Shown here: positions 43,699 to 53,329 of the stretch, in pieces | How the letters are laid out: every line of letters starts with the position of its first letter | Numbering within the stretch: the first letter of the stretch is position 1 | Assembly: GCF_050750585.1 (NCBI RefSeq) | Contig: NZ_JBOJLM010000004.1 | Location: forward strand, 124,001-188,000 | Origin: Salinimicrobium sp050750585 | GTDB taxonomy: Bacteria; Bacteroidota; Bacteroidia; Flavobacteriales; Flavobacteriaceae | DNA length: 64,000 nucleotides | Reading direction: 5' to 3' | Position numbers and translations under genes: made by a program | Notes under the pieces: generated by a model | What the model saw: the letters and a program-made list of their open reading frames with translations, nothing else | The model's database searches: none | Told to the model about the DNA's origin: nothing

Positions 43699-45381
43699 AT
43701 GGCTGAAGAAAAAAGATCGCTCAATTTCATTGAGCAAATCATAGAAGAAGATCTAAAGAACGATTATAAAAAGGAAGATCTGCAATTCAGGTTTCCGCCC
43801 GAACCCAATGGTTATCTTCATATTGGCCACGCTTCGTCCATTTGCCTCAATTTTGGGCTGGGAGAGAAGTACAATGCGCCTGTGAACCTAAGGTTTGATG
43901 ATACAAACCCCATCAAAGAAGAGCAGGAGTATGTAGATGCCATTAAGCGTGATGTGGAGTGGCTTGGTTTTGAATGGGCAAAAGAATGTTATGCTTCCGA
44001 TTATTTTCAACAGCTGTATGACTGGGCGGTAAGCATGATAAAGTCTGGGGATGCCTATGTTGACAGTCAAACTTCTGAAGCTATTGCTGAACAAAAAGGA
44101 ACACCTACCCAACCCGGAAAGAACAGCCCCTACCGCGATCGTTCGGTAGAGGAGAACCTGGAGCTTTTTCAGAAGATGAAAGACGGGGAGACCAAAGAGG
44201 GCGAGCATGTGCTTAGGGCAAAGATTGATATGGCAGCCAAAAATATGCTGATGCGCGACCCTGTGATGTACCGTACGTTGCACCGCAAGCACCACCGCAC
44301 CGGCAATGCCTGGATGATCTACCCAATGTACGACTGGGCTCACGGGCAAAGCGATTTTATAGAATCGGTTTCTCACTCTTTTTGTACGCTTGAGTTTTTA
44401 CCGCACCGTGAACTTTATAACTGGTTCCTTGAAAAGGTGAGTTCTTCAGAAGATTTTAAACCTAAGCAGCGCGAATTTGCCCGTCGTAACCTGAGTCATA
44501 CCATTGTGAGTAAGCGAAAACTGCTGCACCTGGTAGAGAAAGGGATCGTGAAATCATGGGATGACCCAAGAATGCCCACTATTTCAGGTCTTAGAAGAAG
44601 AGGTTATACTCCCGGGTCTATCCGCAAGTTTGCAGAGACCATAGGGATTGCAAAAAGGGAGAACATCATTGATGTTTCCCTGCTTGAATTCTGTATAAGG
44701 GAAGATCTCAACAAGACTGCCCCTCGTGTTATGGCTGTGCTTGATCCTGTAAAACTGGTTATCACCAACTATCCTGAAGGGGAGGAAGAGTGGCTGGAAG
44801 CCGAAAATAATCCTGAAGATGAGACTGCAGGTTCAAGACAAGTTCCATTTTCAAGAGAATTATATATAGAACAGGAAGATTTCAAGGAAGAAGCTAACCG
44901 GAAGTTCTTCAGGCTTACGCTTGGAAAAGAAGTGAGGCTTAAGAATGCATATATCATCAAAGGGGAAAGCGTTGTAAAGAATGATGCCGGAGAAATTGTG
45001 GAAATTCACTGTACTTACGACCCTCAAAGCCGAAGCGGAAGCGGTACCGAAGAATCTATGCGCAAAGTAAAGGGAACGCTGCACTGGGTATCGGCCAAAC
45101 ATGCGGTTAAAGCTGAAGTGAGGCTTTATGACAGGTTATTTAACGTGGAATCTCCAGATGCCGATAAAGACAAAGATTTCCTTGATTTTCTCAATCCAGA
45201 ATCTCTTGAAACCATTACTGCTTATCTTGAACCCAGCCTAAGTGATGTGGAACCAGGAGACAGGTTTCAGTTCCAAAGGTTAGGATATTTTAACGTAGAT
45301 AAAGAGAGTACCAAAGAGGCACCTGTGTTCAACCGTACGGTAACCTTGAGGGATTCATGGGGTGGCAAAAATGGCAATTAG
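43699..45381 (+). CDS. glnS: Glutamine--tRNA ligase
   Basis: The 560-residue class I synthetase charges tRNA-Gln. It shows the HIGH motif (GYLHIGHASS, about 37-46), the KMSKS-type loop VSKRKL (about 270-276) and the C-terminal beta-barrel anticodon-binding domains. Length fits GlnRS (about 550). Its presence implies direct glutamine charging without the GatCAB route, in line with the discriminating GltX at 48437. The last codons (GGKNGN) fall in a sequence similar to the dispersed AAAAATGGCA motif. Confidence 0.96.
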   Translation: MAEEKRSLNFIEQIIEEDLKNDYKKEDLQFRFPPEPNGYLHIGHASSICLNFGLGEKYNAPVNLRFDDTNPIKEEQEYVDAIKRDVEWLGFEWAKECYASDYFQQLYDWAVSMIKSGDAYVDSQTSEAIAEQKGTPTQPGKNSPYRDRSVEENLELFQKMKDGETKEGEHVLRAKIDMAAKNMLMRDPVMYRTLHRKHHRTGNAWMIYPMYDWAHGQSDFIESVSHSFCTLEFLPHRELYNWFLEKVSSSEDFKPKQREFARRNLSHTIVSKRKLLHLVEKGIVKSWDDPRMPTISGLRRRGYTPGSIRKFAETIGIAKRENIIDVSLLEFCIREDLNKTAPRVMAVLDPVKLVITNYPEGEEEWLEAENNPEDETAGSRQVPFSRELYIEQEDFKEEANRKFFRLTLGKEVRLKNAYIIKGESVVKNDAGEIVEIHCTYDPQSRSGSGTEESMRKVKGTLHWVSAKHAVKAEVRLYDRLFNVESPDADKDKDFLDFLNPESLETITAYLEPSLSDVEPGDRFQFQRLGYFNVDKESTKEAPVFNRTVTLRDSWGGKNGN

Positions 45382-45467
45382 AAGAGGTATCTCTCCAATT
45401 AAGAATATTTTAGCATTGGATTTTGGATATTAACCGGTTATTAACAGCGCTACAGCTCACATTAAAG

Positions 45468-45475
45468 TATATTTG
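45468..45475 (+). promoter_or_regulatory. Promoter -7 box for the YtxH operon
   Basis: TATATTTG matches TAnnTTTG, 33 nt upstream of the ATG at 45509. It supports that ATG over an in-frame TTG at 45473, which falls inside the box. Confidence 0.55.
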
Positions 45476-45508
45476 GTTGTAGTATTAATCTTAATAATCA
45501 ACAATATC

Positions 45509-45922
45509 ATGGCAAAATCAGGAAGTACATTTTTAGCATTGCTAACAGGGGCAGCAATTGGAGCCGGCCTTGGAATGTTATATGCGCCTGAAAGTGGAGA
45601 GGAAACCAGGAGAAAGCTTGGGGAGAATGCAAGAAAAACGCAGGATGATTTAAACAAGCGATATCGTGAGACCTCTTCAAATCTCAGTCAGAAAGCCAAA
45701 AAAGCTAAATCAGATTTTGAGCAGAGACTGGATGAAACCCTGTCTTCTGCCAGCTATAAAGCAGATGAGATCCTTGGCAGCCTTGAATCAAAGCTTGATG
45801 AACTGAAAAGGCAGAATGCCAAATTTCAGAAAGATCGCAAAGGTGGAGGAGATGATAAAGCTAACATTGAAGAAAGCGTAGCTTCCAAAGGAGATAAGAA
45901 TATAGGTAATGCTGCAGTCTAG
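45509..45922 (+). CDS. YtxH domain-containing protein
   Basis: The 137-residue protein has an N-terminal YtxH-type hydrophobic glycine-rich helix (AALLTGAAIGAGLGMLYAPESG pattern, about 8-28) followed by a long charged coiled-coil region with a Lys/Asp/Gly-rich tail. YtxH proteins are general-stress membrane proteins of unclear role. It is the first gene of a three-gene operon with a holin-like protein and a small basic protein. Confidence 0.88.
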   Translation: MAKSGSTFLALLTGAAIGAGLGMLYAPESGEETRRKLGENARKTQDDLNKRYRETSSNLSQKAKKAKSDFEQRLDETLSSASYKADEILGSLESKLDELKRQNAKFQKDRKGGGDDKANIEESVASKGDKNIGNAAV

Positions 45923-45927
45923 GCTTT

Positions 45928-46374
45928 ATGGCATTTGGAAGAATATCTAATAACCTTCAACAATTAAAAGAGAATATCAGGGCTTTTGCACATAGCAGTG
46001 CAGAGTACTACAAACTTGACCTCTTTAATAAAAGTATGCAGGGAGCTATTGCCGCCATTAAAGGCGCTGCAATAGCTCTTTTTGCGCTCTTTTTTGTCTT
46101 ATTTCTTTCTATTGCCGTTGCTGTTGCACTTAGTAACTGGATAGATTCCCCCAGCAGTGGGTTCTTCATTGTGGCCGGCATTTACCTTTTACTGATACTT
46201 TTCTTTGTTTTCTTCGGAAGTAAAGTGCTTATGAAGGCCATCTTACCGGGAGCTTCAAAAAAGTTCTTCCAGGAGCCTGAAAAGAAGCCTGAGCATAAAG
46301 AACATCATGAGTTTACTCCTCAGAAAGACTTCGAAACCGACGAAATCATAATTAAGGACAATGAGAGAGTATAA
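45928..46374 (+). CDS. Phage-holin-like (YqjE-type) membrane protein
   Basis: The 148-residue protein has an N-terminal amphipathic helix, two transmembrane helices (about 45-70 and 80-105) and a charged tail. The pattern fits the YqjE/Actinobacterial holin-X family, which in chromosomes is usually a stress-linked membrane protein, not a phage holin; no phage genes are near. It starts 5 nt after the YtxH stop and overlaps the next small gene by 14 nt. Confidence 0.8.
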   Translation: MAFGRISNNLQQLKENIRAFAHSSAEYYKLDLFNKSMQGAIAAIKGAAIALFALFFVLFLSIAVAVALSNWIDSPSSGFFIVAGIYLLLILFFVFFGSKVLMKAILPGASKKFFQEPEKKPEHKEHHEFTPQKDFETDEIIIKDNERV

Positions 46375-46585
46375 AAATTTCAAAGAAATAGACCGGGATC
46401 TTAAACTTTTGAAGCTCCAAAAGGAGATTGATAAGGAGAAAGTTCTTTTGAGCTATAATCAAACAAAAGAAAGTCTCTCTCCCAAACGGATTTTAAAGGA
46501 CGCTGCCGACAGTGTGCTCAAGAACCGCTATGTGCTCAAAGGCGCTACCTCGGTGCTGGGCTTTATTGGAGATAAGTTCAAATAA
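46361..46585 (+). CDS. Small conserved protein of the YtxH cluster
   Basis: The 74-residue basic protein begins MREYKNFKEIDRDLKLLKLQ, is mainly helical and lacks a signal peptide. Similar small proteins accompany YtxH and YqjE-like genes in flavobacteria (recollection, possibly DUF6327). Its function is unknown. The overlap with the preceding gene suggests coupled translation. It ends 1 nt before the convergent SPFH gene. Confidence 0.75.
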   Translation: MREYKNFKEIDRDLKLLKLQKEIDKEKVLLSYNQTKESLSPKRILKDAADSVLKNRYVLKGATSVLGFIGDKFK

Positions 46586-47605
46586 CTACTCCTGAGGCGT
46601 ATCCTCTTCATCCTGATCTTCAACAGGTGGTTGTGGAGGAAGTTCTCTTTTCTTACGCTCCTCTTTCTCTTTTCGTTTCTTCTCTTTTAACGCATTTCCC
46701 TTTTTCATGGCTTCTCCAATTTGATTGGAAGCAGTGAATGAGGCAATCATGTTATTTAGCATATCACTTCCGGCTTGTGGAGAATTAGGCAGGAGGATAA
46801 GGTTACTCTGGGTTTCTTCACCTAAAGACTGGAGAGTATCGTAATGCTGGGTAACCACAATAAGGGCTGAGGCTTCCTGGGAGTTGATACCAACGTTATT
46901 TAAAACATCCACACTTTCTTCAAGACCACGGGCAATTTCACGTCGCTGGTCAGCTATTCCCTGTCCCTGTAAGCGTTTACTTTCGGCTTCGGCACGGGCC
47001 TTGGCAACAATTTTGATCCTTTCGGCTTCAGCTTCATATTCCGCAGCAACTTTTTCCCTTTCCGAAGCATTGATACGGTTCATAGCAGCTTTTACCTGTA
47101 TATCGGGATCAATATCTGTCACTAATGTTTTAATGATGTCATAACCATATTCTTCCATAGCCTCGTTAAGCTCCCGTTTTACAGCAATAGCGATATCGTC
47201 CTTGCGCTCAAAAACGTCATCTAGCTTCATTTTTGGCACTTCTGCACGCACCACATCAAACACATAAGAGGTGATTTGTTCATGTGAGTTTTCAAGTTTG
47301 TAAAAGGCATCATAAATGCGGGAAATCATTACCTGGAACTGTACAGAGATCTTAAGCTTTACAAAAACATCATCTTTGGTTTTGGTCTCTACAAGAACAT
47401 CAAGTTGCTGCACTTTTAGATTTATTCGGCCAGCGATCTGATCAATTACCGGAACTTTGAAATGTAGTCCGCTGCTGCTTACTCGCTGAAATTTTCCGAA
47501 GCGTTCAATGGCCGCAGCAGTCTGTTGTTTAACGGTAAATATTCCCGAAAAAAGAATAATTAATGCGAAGACAATAAAGACTGCAGATAAGATGGTGGAT
47601 ATCAT
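46586..47605 (-). CDS. SPFH/band-7 domain membrane protein
   Basis: The 339-residue stomatin/prohibitin-like protein has an N-terminal transmembrane helix (about 2-24), an SPFH domain (about 25-190), a helical Ala/Glu-rich region (about 190-230, AEYEAEAERIKIVAKARAEAE) and a Lys/Glu-rich C-terminal tail with PPQPPVED. Family members form membrane rings and often partner a NfeD-like protein; none is adjacent. Its cell role is unknown but probably concerns membrane organisation or protease control. Confidence 0.92.
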   Translation of the reverse strand: MISTILSAVFIVFALIILFSGIFTVKQQTAAAIERFGKFQRVSSSGLHFKVPVIDQIAGRINLKVQQLDVLVETKTKDDVFVKLKISVQFQVMISRIYDAFYKLENSHEQITSYVFDVVRAEVPKMKLDDVFERKDDIAIAVKRELNEAMEEYGYDIIKTLVTDIDPDIQVKAAMNRINASEREKVAAEYEAEAERIKIVAKARAEAESKRLQGQGIADQRREIARGLEESVDVLNNVGINSQEASALIVVTQHYDTLQSLGEETQSNLILLPNSPQAGSDMLNNMIASFTASNQIGEAMKKGNALKEKKRKEKEERKKRELPPQPPVEDQDEEDTPQE

Positions 47606-47679
47606 GGCTGTAAGATTATTTTAACGAAAGATATAAAAATATTCTCCTACATTAGCCGTTCATTTCTCAAATCATACCT

Positions 47680-48360
47680 ATGGATCTTAAAAAAGTTATT
47701 CTTTTAATGGGAATCTTATGTTTTACCCTAAGTAGTCAGGCACAACGAAAGCTTTGGGATGGCGAGTACAACAGGTTGGGCCTGCAGGGCGGTGTTAATC
47801 ATTTAAATATTACGACCGATGAGCTGGAGGTGACTTCTAAGACCAGTTGGACAGCAGGTTTTACAACCCGCGCTTCCTTTTATAACAACTGGCAATTCGT
47901 TTATGGTATAAATTTTTACGATTTTAGAGTAGACATTGATGGTCGCAAAAAAATTGAAGCAACCTCTGAAGAATCCCCTATAGAATACAATATGATTGGG
48001 GTGCAGGGGAATTTCTTCGCAAGTTACAAGTTGATTGACCACTATTTAAGTATTGAAGCGGGGCCGGTAGTGCAGGTGAATGGCAAAATGGAGGCCAGGC
48101 AGGACAAGGAACTATATTATGTAGGTGATTATGATATCACTGCCACCGATCTTGAAGATGTGTCTACCTTTAATTTTAACCTGGCAGTAGGATTAAGTGG
48201 GGGATGGGAATCTCTTAAGTTGTGGGCGCAATATCAATATGGCCTGAACAACTTCCTGAAAGGTCTTAACGATGAGAACCTGCAGGAGACAGATGCTTCG
48301 GTTCCTTCTTTTAAAGGAAATATGAGCATAATTGCAGGAGGCATCACTTTCTATCTCTAG
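47680..48360 (+). CDS. Outer membrane beta-barrel protein
   Basis: The 226-residue protein has a signal peptide (1-21, ending SSQAQ) and alternating amphipathic strands (LGLQGGVNHLNI, WTAGFTTRASFY, FNFNLAVGLSGGW) typical of an 8- to 10-stranded PorT/OmpW-like barrel with a final aromatic strand (GGITFYL). Specific function is unknown. It is transcribed away from the SPFH gene and is followed by a 19-bp bidirectional hairpin shared with the convergent gltX. Confidence 0.82.
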   Translation: MDLKKVILLMGILCFTLSSQAQRKLWDGEYNRLGLQGGVNHLNITTDELEVTSKTSWTAGFTTRASFYNNWQFVYGINFYDFRVDIDGRKKIEATSEESPIEYNMIGVQGNFFASYKLIDHYLSIEAGPVVQVNGKMEARQDKELYYVGDYDITATDLEDVSTFNFNLAVGLSGGWESLKLWAQYQYGLNNFLKGLNDENLQETDASVPSFKGNMSIIAGGITFYL

Positions 48361-48378
48361 ATAAAAACATAAAGCATT

Positions 48379-48418
48379 AAAAAAGCCATTTTTGAGACCT
48401 CTCAAAAATGGCTTTTTT
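48379..48418. terminator. Bidirectional terminator built from the dispersed motif
   Basis: A perfect 19-bp inverted repeat (AAAAAAGCCATTTTTGAGA and its complement around CC) lies between the convergent beta-barrel and gltX genes. Each arm carries the GCCATTTTTGAGA / TCTCAAAAATGGC core of the dispersed motif, linking that motif to termination. Confidence 0.9.
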
Positions 48419-48436
48419 GTTAGATAATTTTGAAAG

Positions 48437-49960
48437 CTAGAACTGTTGCTTTGCTTTTTGTAAACGGGCAATTGTTTCTTCTTTTCCAATAGCAGCTGCG
48501 ATATCAAAAACATCTGGCCCCTGCATGGCGCCTACCAGAGAGATCCTGAAGGGCTGCATTACTTTTCCGAAGCCAATTCCCTCGGAAGTGATCCAGGATT
48601 TTACCCTGTCCTGTACATTTCCGGCTGAAAAATCTTCAGTATTTTCCAATATCTCTATAACCTGCTCCAGGATTTGTGGCGTATCTTCTTTCCAGGCCTT
48701 TTTTACCGCCTTCTCATCATAGTTCTCAGGCGCAGTGAAGAAGTAGCTACCCTGGTTCCAGAAATCGCTTAAAAAGGTGGTTCTTTCCTTTAAAAGTGCC
48801 ACAATGTGCTGTGCATATTCGGGAGTTGTGGAGATATCTTTTGTTTTTAGAAGATCCACAAGTGCGGCTGCGATTTGTTCATTTCCGGTTTCCTGCATAT
48901 AGTGATGTTGAAACCACTTTGTTTTTTCGGGATCAAACTTAGAGCCACCTTTAGAAACGTGTTCCAGGCTAAAGGCCTGTATCAATTCTTCAAGGCTGTA
49001 GATCTCTTTTTCTGTTCCGCCACCGGCATTCCAGCCTAAAAGGGCCAGCATATTTACAACAGCTTCTGGATAATATCCTTCTTCGCGATACCCGCTCGAG
49101 ATATCACGCGATTTTGGATCTTTCCATTCCAGCGGAAATACCGGAAAGCCTAATTTATCCCCGTCTCGCTTGCTCAATTTCCCTTTGCCCTGTGGCTTTA
49201 AAATAAGCGGCAGGTGGGCAAATTTTGGAGCTGTCCATCCAAATGCGTGGTAAAGTAACACGTGCAGGGCAAGAGATGGCAACCATTCTTCTCCCCGAAT
49301 TACGTGCGTGATCTTCATTAAATGATCATCAACAATATTGGCGAGGTGATATGTAGGCATCCCGTCGCTCTTAAAAAGAACCTTGTCATCAAGGATCTTG
49401 GTTTCAATAGACATTTCTCCCCGAATCTCATCTTTTAGCTGTAAAGTTTCATTTTCGGGAGATTTAAAGCGAATCACGTAAGGTTCCCCGGCTTCAATTT
49501 TTTGTTTTACTTCAGCTTCAGGCAGGGCGAGAGAATTTTTCAGTTTTTCCCTGTTATGCCAGTTGTAGATAAAAGTCTTTCCCTGGGCTTCGTGATCTTC
49601 CCGGTGCTTATCGAGTTCTTCCGCAGTATCAAAAGCGTAATATGCATTTCCCGAAGCTAAAAGCTTTTCAGCATATTCACGGTAGAGGTGTTTTCGGTCA
49701 CTCTGGCGGTAGGGTCCGGCATCTTTTTCCTTTCCGGGGCCTTCATCAAAGGGGATGTTGCACCAGTTGAGGGATTCTATGATGTAATCTTCGGCGCCTT
49801 CAACATACCTGGCCTGGTCTGTATCTTCAATACGAAGAATGAAATCTCCGCCGTGTTTTTTAGCAAACAGGTAGTTGAAAAGTGCAGTTCTTACTCCTCC
49901 TATGTGTAGCGGCCCCGTGGGACTTGGTGCAAAACGCACTCTTACTTTTTCTGTAGACAT
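48437..49960 (-). CDS. gltX: Glutamate--tRNA ligase
   Basis: The 507-residue class I synthetase charges tRNA-Glu. It shows the HIGH motif in APSPTGPLHIGGVRTALFNY (about 10-30), KLSKRDG (the KMSKS motif, about 265) and the C-terminal helical anticodon-binding domain. I chose the ATG at 49960; an in-frame TTG at 49981 sits inside the promoter box. Length is normal. Confidence 0.97.
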   Translation of the reverse strand: MSTEKVRVRFAPSPTGPLHIGGVRTALFNYLFAKKHGGDFILRIEDTDQARYVEGAEDYIIESLNWCNIPFDEGPGKEKDAGPYRQSDRKHLYREYAEKLLASGNAYYAFDTAEELDKHREDHEAQGKTFIYNWHNREKLKNSLALPEAEVKQKIEAGEPYVIRFKSPENETLQLKDEIRGEMSIETKILDDKVLFKSDGMPTYHLANIVDDHLMKITHVIRGEEWLPSLALHVLLYHAFGWTAPKFAHLPLILKPQGKGKLSKRDGDKLGFPVFPLEWKDPKSRDISSGYREEGYYPEAVVNMLALLGWNAGGGTEKEIYSLEELIQAFSLEHVSKGGSKFDPEKTKWFQHHYMQETGNEQIAAALVDLLKTKDISTTPEYAQHIVALLKERTTFLSDFWNQGSYFFTAPENYDEKAVKKAWKEDTPQILEQVIEILENTEDFSAGNVQDRVKSWITSEGIGFGKVMQPFRISLVGAMQGPDVFDIAAAIGKEETIARLQKAKQQF

Positions 49961-49978
49961 AAAGCTGGTTTTATTGTA

Positions 49979-49986
49979 CAAAGATA
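49979..49986 (-). promoter_or_regulatory. Promoter -7 box for gltX
   Basis: On the minus strand TATCTTTG matches TAnnTTTG, 18 nt upstream of the gltX ATG. Confidence 0.6.
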
Positions 49987-50086
49987 AAGGATTCTTTAGG
50001 TTCTCGAAATGGCACTGTAAATGTGAGAGTTTGTTATAATTATCTAATTAATTGTAATTTTAGAAGATTCAAAAAAGGGGAGGAGC

Positions 50087-53000
50087 ATGGACAATTTTGA
50101 GATCTTAAGACAAAAGCTGGAGGCCTTTATAAGGAAGTTCTATCTCAACGAACTTTTAAAGGGTTTCATCTTTTTTGTTGCCATTGGCCTGCTCTACTTT
50201 TTGGCCACCCTTTTTATAGAACACCTGTTTTGGTTAAATCCTACAGGCCGCAGTGTGTTGTTCTGGAGTTTTATTGGTGTAGAAATCTTTCTCTTCGGAA
50301 GGTTTATCGTTTATCCATTACTAAAGCTCTTCAGAATTTCTCGCGGAATTGGTTATACTGAAGCTTCGAGCATAATTGGGAAATATTTTCCTGAAGTGAA
50401 TGACAAGCTGCTCAACCTTCTTCAGCTTAGTAAAAATGACCAGAAGAGCGATCTCATAATGGCATCTATAGATCAAAAGGCGCGGCAGTTAAAGCCGGTT
50501 CCTTTCACCATGGCGATCAATTTTAAGAAGAACCTGCCGTATTTAAAATTCGCTGCAATTCCGTTTATCATTATTCTTTTGGTCGTGCTTTCGGGGAGAA
50601 CTGAAGTTTTCTCGGGGAGTTACGAAAGGGTGGTACATTACAAAACTGCCTACCAGCCACCGGCGCCATTTTCTTTTCAGCTTCACAATGAACAATTACA
50701 AATTCGGGAGAATGAGCCACTCACCATCAGGGTGAGTACAAGTGGCAGGATGGTGCCGCAAGATGTTTCCGTGAACTATGATGGGCAAAACTATTTTATG
50801 AAACGCGTTTCTCCCGGCACTTTTGAATACACTTTTGAGCCGGCGCAGGAATCCTTCACTTTTAACTTGTCGGCAAATGAAGTGAGGTCGGCGAATTATA
50901 AGGTCGGAGTTGTAGAGGTGCCAAAAATGCGGAATTTGAAGATGATTCTTAAATATCCTCCACATACCGGGCTGGGGGAGGAGATTGTTGAGGGTACCGG
51001 AAATGCCACCGTTCCCGAAGGTACTTTGGTGAATTGGGAGGTGGAGACTTCGGCTACCAGCGTGGTAGAAATGGCATTTCAGGAAAGTCTTTACCAATTT
51101 CAAAAGAACGGACAGGTTTTTCAGTTGCAAAAGCAAATACGAAATTCTGTTGACTACAATATAAGTACTTCGAATGCGCAGGTTCAGAATTTTGAGAAAC
51201 TTGCTTATGAAATTGAAAGTGTAAAGGATGAATTTCCGCAACTTCAGCTGGAACATCAAATTGATTCTCTAAATCCCGATCTGCAATATTTCTTCGGAAA
51301 ATTCTCTGATGATTACGGTATTTCCGAAGTGAACATGGTTATTCAGGAAACAGAGGTGCCAAAAATGGCAAAAAAGCTGCGGCTTCCTCACGGTAAGGGA
51401 AATGTGGGAGAGTTTGTTAGTGTATTTCCTGATACTCTGGATCTTGAAGAGGGTAAATCTTATCAATTTTACTTCGAAGTAGTTGATAATGATGTACTTA
51501 ATGGCTATAAAAGCACAAAAAGCCGACTTTTTAGCTATCGTAAGAAAACTGACAGTGAAGAAAAGCAGGAAAGACTTCAGGAACAACGAGAGGCTATTGA
51601 GGGAATAGATGGTTCGCTTGAGAAGATGAAGCTTTCAGAAAAAGAATTAAATGAGTTGTCGCGGCTTGAAAAAGAAAAGCAGGAGCTAAATTACAATGAC
51701 CGGCAAAAGCTCGAGAATTTCCTGGAAAGGCAAAAACAGCAGAACCGCCTGATGGAAAATTTTACCGAAAAACTTAAAAGAAATCTTCAGGAAGAAGTTG
51801 CTCCGCAAAATGAGAACCTTAAAGAAGAACTTGAGGAACGTCTTTCAAACAGGAAAGAGGAGCTTGAAAAGAATGAGGAATTGCTGGAGGAACTGGAGAA
51901 GTATTCAGAAAAGATCCAGAAGGAAGGTTTACAGGAGAAACTGGAGGAGCTGTCAAAAAATTCCCGGAACCAGGAACGCAGTCTTGAACAGTTACTTGAA
52001 TTAACGAAGAAATATTACGTGCAGGAAAAATCGGCACGTATCGCCGAGGAGTTAGATGAACTGGCTACAGAGCAGGAGGCGTTGTCGCAAAAGGAGAACG
52101 GGAATAATAAAGCTGCACAGGATTCGCTTTCAAAAGAAACACAAGAACTGTTCGAGGAAATGTCGCAGTTACAAAAGGAGAACCAGGATTTGAAAAAGCC
52201 GCTGGAATTACCCGAGAATAAGGAGGAGCAGGAGGATGTAAAAGAGACCCAGAAAAAGGCGGAAGAGGCACTTGAAAAACAGGATAAGGGAGCGGCGAAA
52301 AAGGAACAGAAAAAGGCTGCAGAGCAACTGCGACAAATGAGCCAAAAGATGCAGCAACAAATGCAGCAGGGACAGATGCAGCAAATGCAGGAAGATGTTG
52401 CCATGCTAAGGCAGATCCTTGATAACCTGGTTACTTTTTCTTTTGGCCAGGAAGACCTTATGGAAGATTTCAAAAAAGCGGGCATGGACAATGCTTCTTT
52501 TCCCGGGAGAATACGGCGGCAGGATTTACTCAGGGAAAATTTTAAACATGTTGATGATAGTTTATATGCCTTGGCTTTGCGTAATGAGATGATTAGCGAA
52601 CCTATTACCAAAAAACTTATTGATGTAGATTACAGTCTTGATCAAACCCTGGACAGGCTTGCCCAAAATGATATAAGAAGAGGATTGAGCAGTCAGCAGT
52701 ACGTGGTTACCGGAGCTAACGATCTGGCCTATTTATTAAGCGATATTTTGAGGAATATGGAAGATATGCTGCAGTCTTCCCCTTCAAATGGAGAAGGGCA
52801 GGGAGAGCAGCTTCAGGATATTATACAGAAGCAGAAACAACTCAATGGTGAAATGAATGAACAGCTTGAGAAAGGGAAAGAGAAGAAAACCGGGAAGCAA
52901 GGGGAAGGTGGTGAAGAAGAAGGTGGAGAATTGTTCAGGATCTTTAAGGAGCAGCAAATGCTTAGAAAGGCACTGGAAGAACAGTTGAGAAAAGAAGGAA

Positions 53001-53329
53001 ATAAGGGAGCCGGAAACTCAGTAAAAAAAGAGATGGAGCAAATTGAGAAGCAGCTTTTGGAAAAAGGTTTTAGTGAAGATATTTTACAAAGAATGCAGCA
53101 ATTGGAACATAAATTGCAGCAATTGGAACGTGCAAAACTTCAGCAGAATAAGAAACCCGAAAGGGAATCTACCACTGGTAAGGATGAGCTTATTAATGAG
53201 ACTAAGGCGCTAAGGGAAAGGGCCAAAGAATATTTTAATGCGACTGAAATTTTAAACCGACAAAGCTTACCTTTGCGCCCCGTTTATAAACTGAAAGTAA
53301 AAGAATATTTTGAACGACGAGATAATTAA
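50087..53329 (+). CDS. DUF4175-family membrane protein, coiled-coil rich
   Basis: The 1080-residue protein has two N-terminal transmembrane helices (about 24-45 and 56-78), a third near 155-175, an extracytoplasmic beta-rich region (about 185-480) and a very long Gln/Glu/Lys-rich helical region (about 500-1000), with Gln/Met-rich stretches (QQMQQGQMQQMQ around 760). DUF4175 proteins are widespread in Bacteroidota, often near BatA/MoxR or ybeY genes; function is unknown but an envelope role is likely. Its 3' end overlaps the ybeY start by 20 nt. The region's base bias (AG-rich) explains long antisense open frames. Confidence 0.85.
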   Translation: MDNFEILRQKLEAFIRKFYLNELLKGFIFFVAIGLLYFLATLFIEHLFWLNPTGRSVLFWSFIGVEIFLFGRFIVYPLLKLFRISRGIGYTEASSIIGKYFPEVNDKLLNLLQLSKNDQKSDLIMASIDQKARQLKPVPFTMAINFKKNLPYLKFAAIPFIIILLVVLSGRTEVFSGSYERVVHYKTAYQPPAPFSFQLHNEQLQIRENEPLTIRVSTSGRMVPQDVSVNYDGQNYFMKRVSPGTFEYTFEPAQESFTFNLSANEVRSANYKVGVVEVPKMRNLKMILKYPPHTGLGEEIVEGTGNATVPEGTLVNWEVETSATSVVEMAFQESLYQFQKNGQVFQLQKQIRNSVDYNISTSNAQVQNFEKLAYEIESVKDEFPQLQLEHQIDSLNPDLQYFFGKFSDDYGISEVNMVIQETEVPKMAKKLRLPHGKGNVGEFVSVFPDTLDLEEGKSYQFYFEVVDNDVLNGYKSTKSRLFSYRKKTDSEEKQERLQEQREAIEGIDGSLEKMKLSEKELNELSRLEKEKQELNYNDRQKLENFLERQKQQNRLMENFTEKLKRNLQEEVAPQNENLKEELEERLSNRKEELEKNEELLEELEKYSEKIQKEGLQEKLEELSKNSRNQERSLEQLLELTKKYYVQEKSARIAEELDELATEQEALSQKENGNNKAAQDSLSKETQELFEEMSQLQKENQDLKKPLELPENKEEQEDVKETQKKAEEALEKQDKGAAKKEQKKAAEQLRQMSQKMQQQMQQGQMQQMQEDVAMLRQILDNLVTFSFGQEDLMEDFKKAGMDNASFPGRIRRQDLLRENFKHVDDSLYALALRNEMISEPITKKLIDVDYSLDQTLDRLAQNDIRRGLSSQQYVVTGANDLAYLLSDILRNMEDMLQSSPSNGEGQGEQLQDIIQKQKQLNGEMNEQLEKGKEKKTGKQGEGGEEEGGELFRIFKEQQMLRKALEEQLRKEGNKGAGNSVKKEMEQIEKQLLEKGFSEDILQRMQQLEHKLQQLERAKLQQNKKPERESTTGKDELINETKALRERAKEYFNATEILNRQSLPLRPVYKLKVKEYFERRDN

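Noticed and set aside
43591..43737. N-terminal extension of folB up to a TTG at 43737
   Set aside because: It would overlap the divergent glnS start and its promoter box and adds residues not found in the family.
45928..46374. Prophage remnant suggested by the holin-like protein
   Set aside because: No other phage gene is near and YqjE-type proteins occur as normal chromosomal genes beside YtxH.
52015..52611. 198-codon minus-strand frame rich in Ser/Cys/Phe
   Set aside because: It is the antisense of the Gln/Glu/Lys-rich coiled-coil of the DUF4175 gene, where AG-rich codons leave the opposite strand open.
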